From Pseudohalocynthiibacter aestuariivivens (GTDB lineage: Bacteria; Pseudomonadota; Alphaproteobacteria; Rhodobacterales; Rhodobacteraceae), in assembly GCF_011040495.1 (NCBI RefSeq), contig NZ_CP049037.1, forward strand, positions 1,922,001 through 1,986,000: a DNA stretch of 64,000 nucleotides, in the 5' to 3' direction. The notes under the pieces are model-generated. The model was given only the letters and a program-made list of their open reading frames with translations. It was not told the origin of the DNA and did not search any database. Position numbers and translations under genes: made by a program. This document shows, piece by piece, positions 62,175-64,000 of this stretch (positions within the stretch are counted from its first letter, which is position 1; each line of letters begins with the position of its first letter).

Positions 62175-62936
62175 TCAGATCGCGCGCAGCGTCAGGCTGA
62201 TCCCCATCGCCACCAGCATGATCAACACCCCGATGCGGAATGCGTCGGGGGACAGCCGGTCGCGCACACGCCCGCCAATCGCCACACCCGCAAAAGCGAC
62301 ACCAACCCCCATCACCGACAAAACGAGGGCAGCAAAGGTAAATATCCCCAGCCGTTGCAGCCCGATGGCCATGATGATGCTGGACAGGGTAAATGAACAG
62401 TTCATCGCCTGAATGAAAACCGCACGGTCTAGCTTGAGCGCCATCAGGTAGGGCAAGGAAGGTATCACCTGCGATCCGGTGACGCCATTCACGATCCCCG
62501 TCAGAAAACCGCTCAGCGGTGCCAGACGCCGCGCCGGGCCGGGGGCGAGCGCAACACCCGGTTTGGCGAGGAAAAAGAGGCTCCACAGGACCAGAACCAC
62601 CCCCAGTAGCGCGCCGGCCAGCCGCCCATCAATACGGGCCAGCATCCATAACCCGATCAGCAATCCCGGCACCGTCGCCAGCAACATCGGCCAGAACCGC
62701 CGCACTGTCGCGCTGAATTTCCCGGCCTGCACCATCACAAGGATGTTCGCGGCCACCGACGGAATGATCACCAGCGGCAGCGCCTCCTTCAGTCCGACCG
62801 CCACGGCGAGGAACGGCAGGCACATCGTCGAAAAGCCAAGCCCGGTCACGCCCTTCGCCGCCCCGGCAAAAAGATAGGTGGCAAACACCGCCGCGATCTG
62901 CCCGGCAGAATAGGCACTCGTCAGATCGCTCAGCAT
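62175..62936 (-). CDS. TSUP family sulfite exporter TauE/SafE
   Basis: A 253-residue membrane protein with about eight helices. FAGAAKGVTGLGFSTMCLPFLAVAVGL and LSGFLTGIVNGVTGSQVIPSLPYLMAL are the two inverted TauE repeats. Next to taurine genes such proteins export sulfite or sulfoacetate-type products of C2-sulfonate breakdown. It is convergent with tauC, so separately transcribed. Confidence 0.88.
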   Translation of the reverse strand: MLSDLTSAYSAGQIAAVFATYLFAGAAKGVTGLGFSTMCLPFLAVAVGLKEALPLVIIPSVAANILVMVQAGKFSATVRRFWPMLLATVPGLLIGLWMLARIDGRLAGALLGVVLVLWSLFFLAKPGVALAPGPARRLAPLSGFLTGIVNGVTGSQVIPSLPYLMALKLDRAVFIQAMNCSFTLSSIIMAIGLQRLGIFTFAALVLSVMGVGVAFAGVAIGGRVRDRLSPDAFRIGVLIMLVAMGISLTLRAI

Positions 62937-62972
62937 AGTTCCGCCCCGGCCAGAGAATCGTGCGTGTTGAAC

Positions 62973-64000
62973 CTAGCGCCCGTCATACCCCTGCTTTTGC
63001 GCCTTGTAGAGCTGCGCATACAGCCCGTTTTCATCCAGCAATTCGGCATGCTTGCCGCTCTCTACCAGCTTGCCTGCCTCCAGCACGAAAATCCGGTCCG
63101 CATCCGCGATGGACGACAGCCGGTGGGCAACGACAATCGTCGTCTTGCCGCGTGTCAGCCGGTCCAACGCGGATTTTATCCGCTCCTCTGTTGCCTGATC
63201 CAGCGCCGATGTGGCCTCGTCCAGCAGCAGGATCGGCGCATCGCGCAGGAACGCCCGCGCAATCGCAATCCGCTGTTTCTGCCCCCCCGACAACTGCGCC
63301 CCCTTGGGGCCGACCGAGGCATCGCCCCGACGGCGGATCAGTTCGGCGATCTCAGCATTTTCGGCCGCTTGCCAGATCTCGGCTTCGCTGGCCTCGGGTT
63401 TGACGTAGCGGATATTTTCCCAGATCGAGTTGTTGAAAATCACGATATCCTGCGCCACCACTGAATAGGCCCCGCGCAGCGCCTTTAACCGCAGCCCGTC
63501 GATCGGCTGCTCGCCGATGGTGATCTGCCCGCCCTGCGCATTATAAAGCCGCGACAGCAGCGATAGAATCGTCGTCTTGCCCGACCCGGTAGAGCCGACA
63601 ATCGCCGACACTTGCCCGCCCTTGAATGTCAGGTTCAGCCCGTCAAACAACGGCTGATCGGCACTGTAAGCGAATGTCACATCGTCGAACGCAATATCGC
63701 CACGCGTGTCAAACTCCTCGACCGCGTCCGCGGCGTCCGTGATTGTCGGCACCTCGTCATACAGCCCGCGAATACGGTCCAGCAGCACCATGTTGGCCTG
63801 CAACCCGCCAAAGAACAGCGCCAGCAGCCGGGCCGGATCGAACACCATGACCATGCCCAGCAGGAACATGATGATCCCGGCCCCATCCACGTCGAAATCG
63901 GGGCTCAGCACCATGTAGCCGCCACCGCCGATGACCAGCACATAAACAAAGGCCGAACTGAGGTCGATCGACGGCATCACCAGCGCCTGCGTGATCTGCA
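62973..64000 (-). CDS. ABC exporter with fused membrane and ATPase domains, partial
   Basis: C-terminal 341 residues of a half-size ABC exporter; the frame continues past the right edge. The end of the membrane domain is visible (VYVLVIGGGGYMVLS, IIMFLLGMVMVFDPARLLALFFGGLQANMVLLDRIR), then the nucleotide-binding domain: Walker A GSTGSGKTT, signature LSGGQKQRIAIARAF, Walker B ILLLDEATSALD, switch His in VVAHRLSSI. MsbA/lipid A exporter-like; substrate unknown. Confidence 0.9.
   Translation of the reverse strand, partial: QITQALVMPSIDLSSAFVYVLVIGGGGYMVLSPDFDVDGAGIIMFLLGMVMVFDPARLLALFFGGLQANMVLLDRIRGLYDEVPTITDAADAVEEFDTRGDIAFDDVTFAYSADQPLFDGLNLTFKGGQVSAIVGSTGSGKTTILSLLSRLYNAQGGQITIGEQPIDGLRLKALRGAYSVVAQDIVIFNNSIWENIRYVKPEASEAEIWQAAENAEIAELIRRRGDASVGPKGAQLSGGQKQRIAIARAFLRDAPILLLDEATSALDQATEERIKSALDRLTRGKTTIVVAHRLSSIADADRIFVLEAGKLVESGKHAELLDENGLYAQLYKAQKQGYDGR

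Noticed and set aside
1..64000. CRISPR array, prophage or phage-defence island
   Set aside because: No regularly spaced repeats, no phage structural genes, and no recognisable defence genes were seen.

Overview
The window looks like chromosomal DNA of a marine alphaproteobacterium of the Rhodobacterales (Roseobacter-type). The supporting genes are an AapJQMP amino-acid importer, taurine use through Tpa and TauABC with a TSUP exporter, a 44-residue aa3-type cytochrome c oxidase subunit IV, a DUF6173 protein and a hmu haem locus with its own ExbB/ExbD/TonB. This is inferred from gene content; no rRNA is present.

Layout. 1-2.3 kb: end of an operon with two SDR enzymes and a polysaccharide deacetylase. 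2.5-4.6 kb: a CMD/AhpD-like protein, a DsbA/FrnE-like protein and a TetR regulator behind a striking double palindrome. 4.6-5.5 kb: a divergent SerB-like phosphatase. 5.8-10.0 kb: aapJQMP. 10.5-19.9 kb: haem uptake (hmuR one way, hmuSTUV the other), then tonB, two ExbD-like proteins, exbB and a small exported protein. 20.2-24.1 kb: LysR regulator facing an MDR reductase, an LLM flavoenzyme and an SDR. 24.1-30.0 kb: an AcoR-like regulator and an acetoin-type 2-oxoacid dehydrogenase operon (E1 alpha, E1 beta, free lipoyl domain, free E2 catalytic domain, lipoate ligase, DUF1330). 30.3-41.1 kb: redox and quinone-stress genes with several decayed genes (SDR with an internal stop, IS3 remnant, GMC oxidoreductase tail, GST remnant), including a five-gene set of two ring-cleaving dioxygenases, pirin, WrbA and an MhqD-like hydrolase. 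41.3 kb: tRNA-Ser(GCT). 41.5-50.5 kb: an amidase operon read right to left, with a Urt-type ABC transporter, AmiE, AmiB, AmiC and the ANTAR antiterminator AmiR. 50.6-57.1 kb: two acyl-CoA dehydrogenases, Sua5, an MBL hydrolase and small proteins. 57.2-62.9 kb: taurine genes. The right edge cuts an ABC exporter.

The most notable system is the amide operon. A structured leader with an intrinsic terminator lies just before its first gene, and the operon encodes its own ANTAR antiterminator (AmiR) and sensor (AmiC). In place of the AmiS channel it carries a complete five-gene Urt-type ABC importer whose binding protein is related to the AmiC sensor. Other points of interest are an AcoR-like regulator lacking GAFTGA and the Walker B glutamate, a split E2, an ExbD paralogue with Asn in place of the membrane Asp, and a TauC with a large extra N-terminal region.
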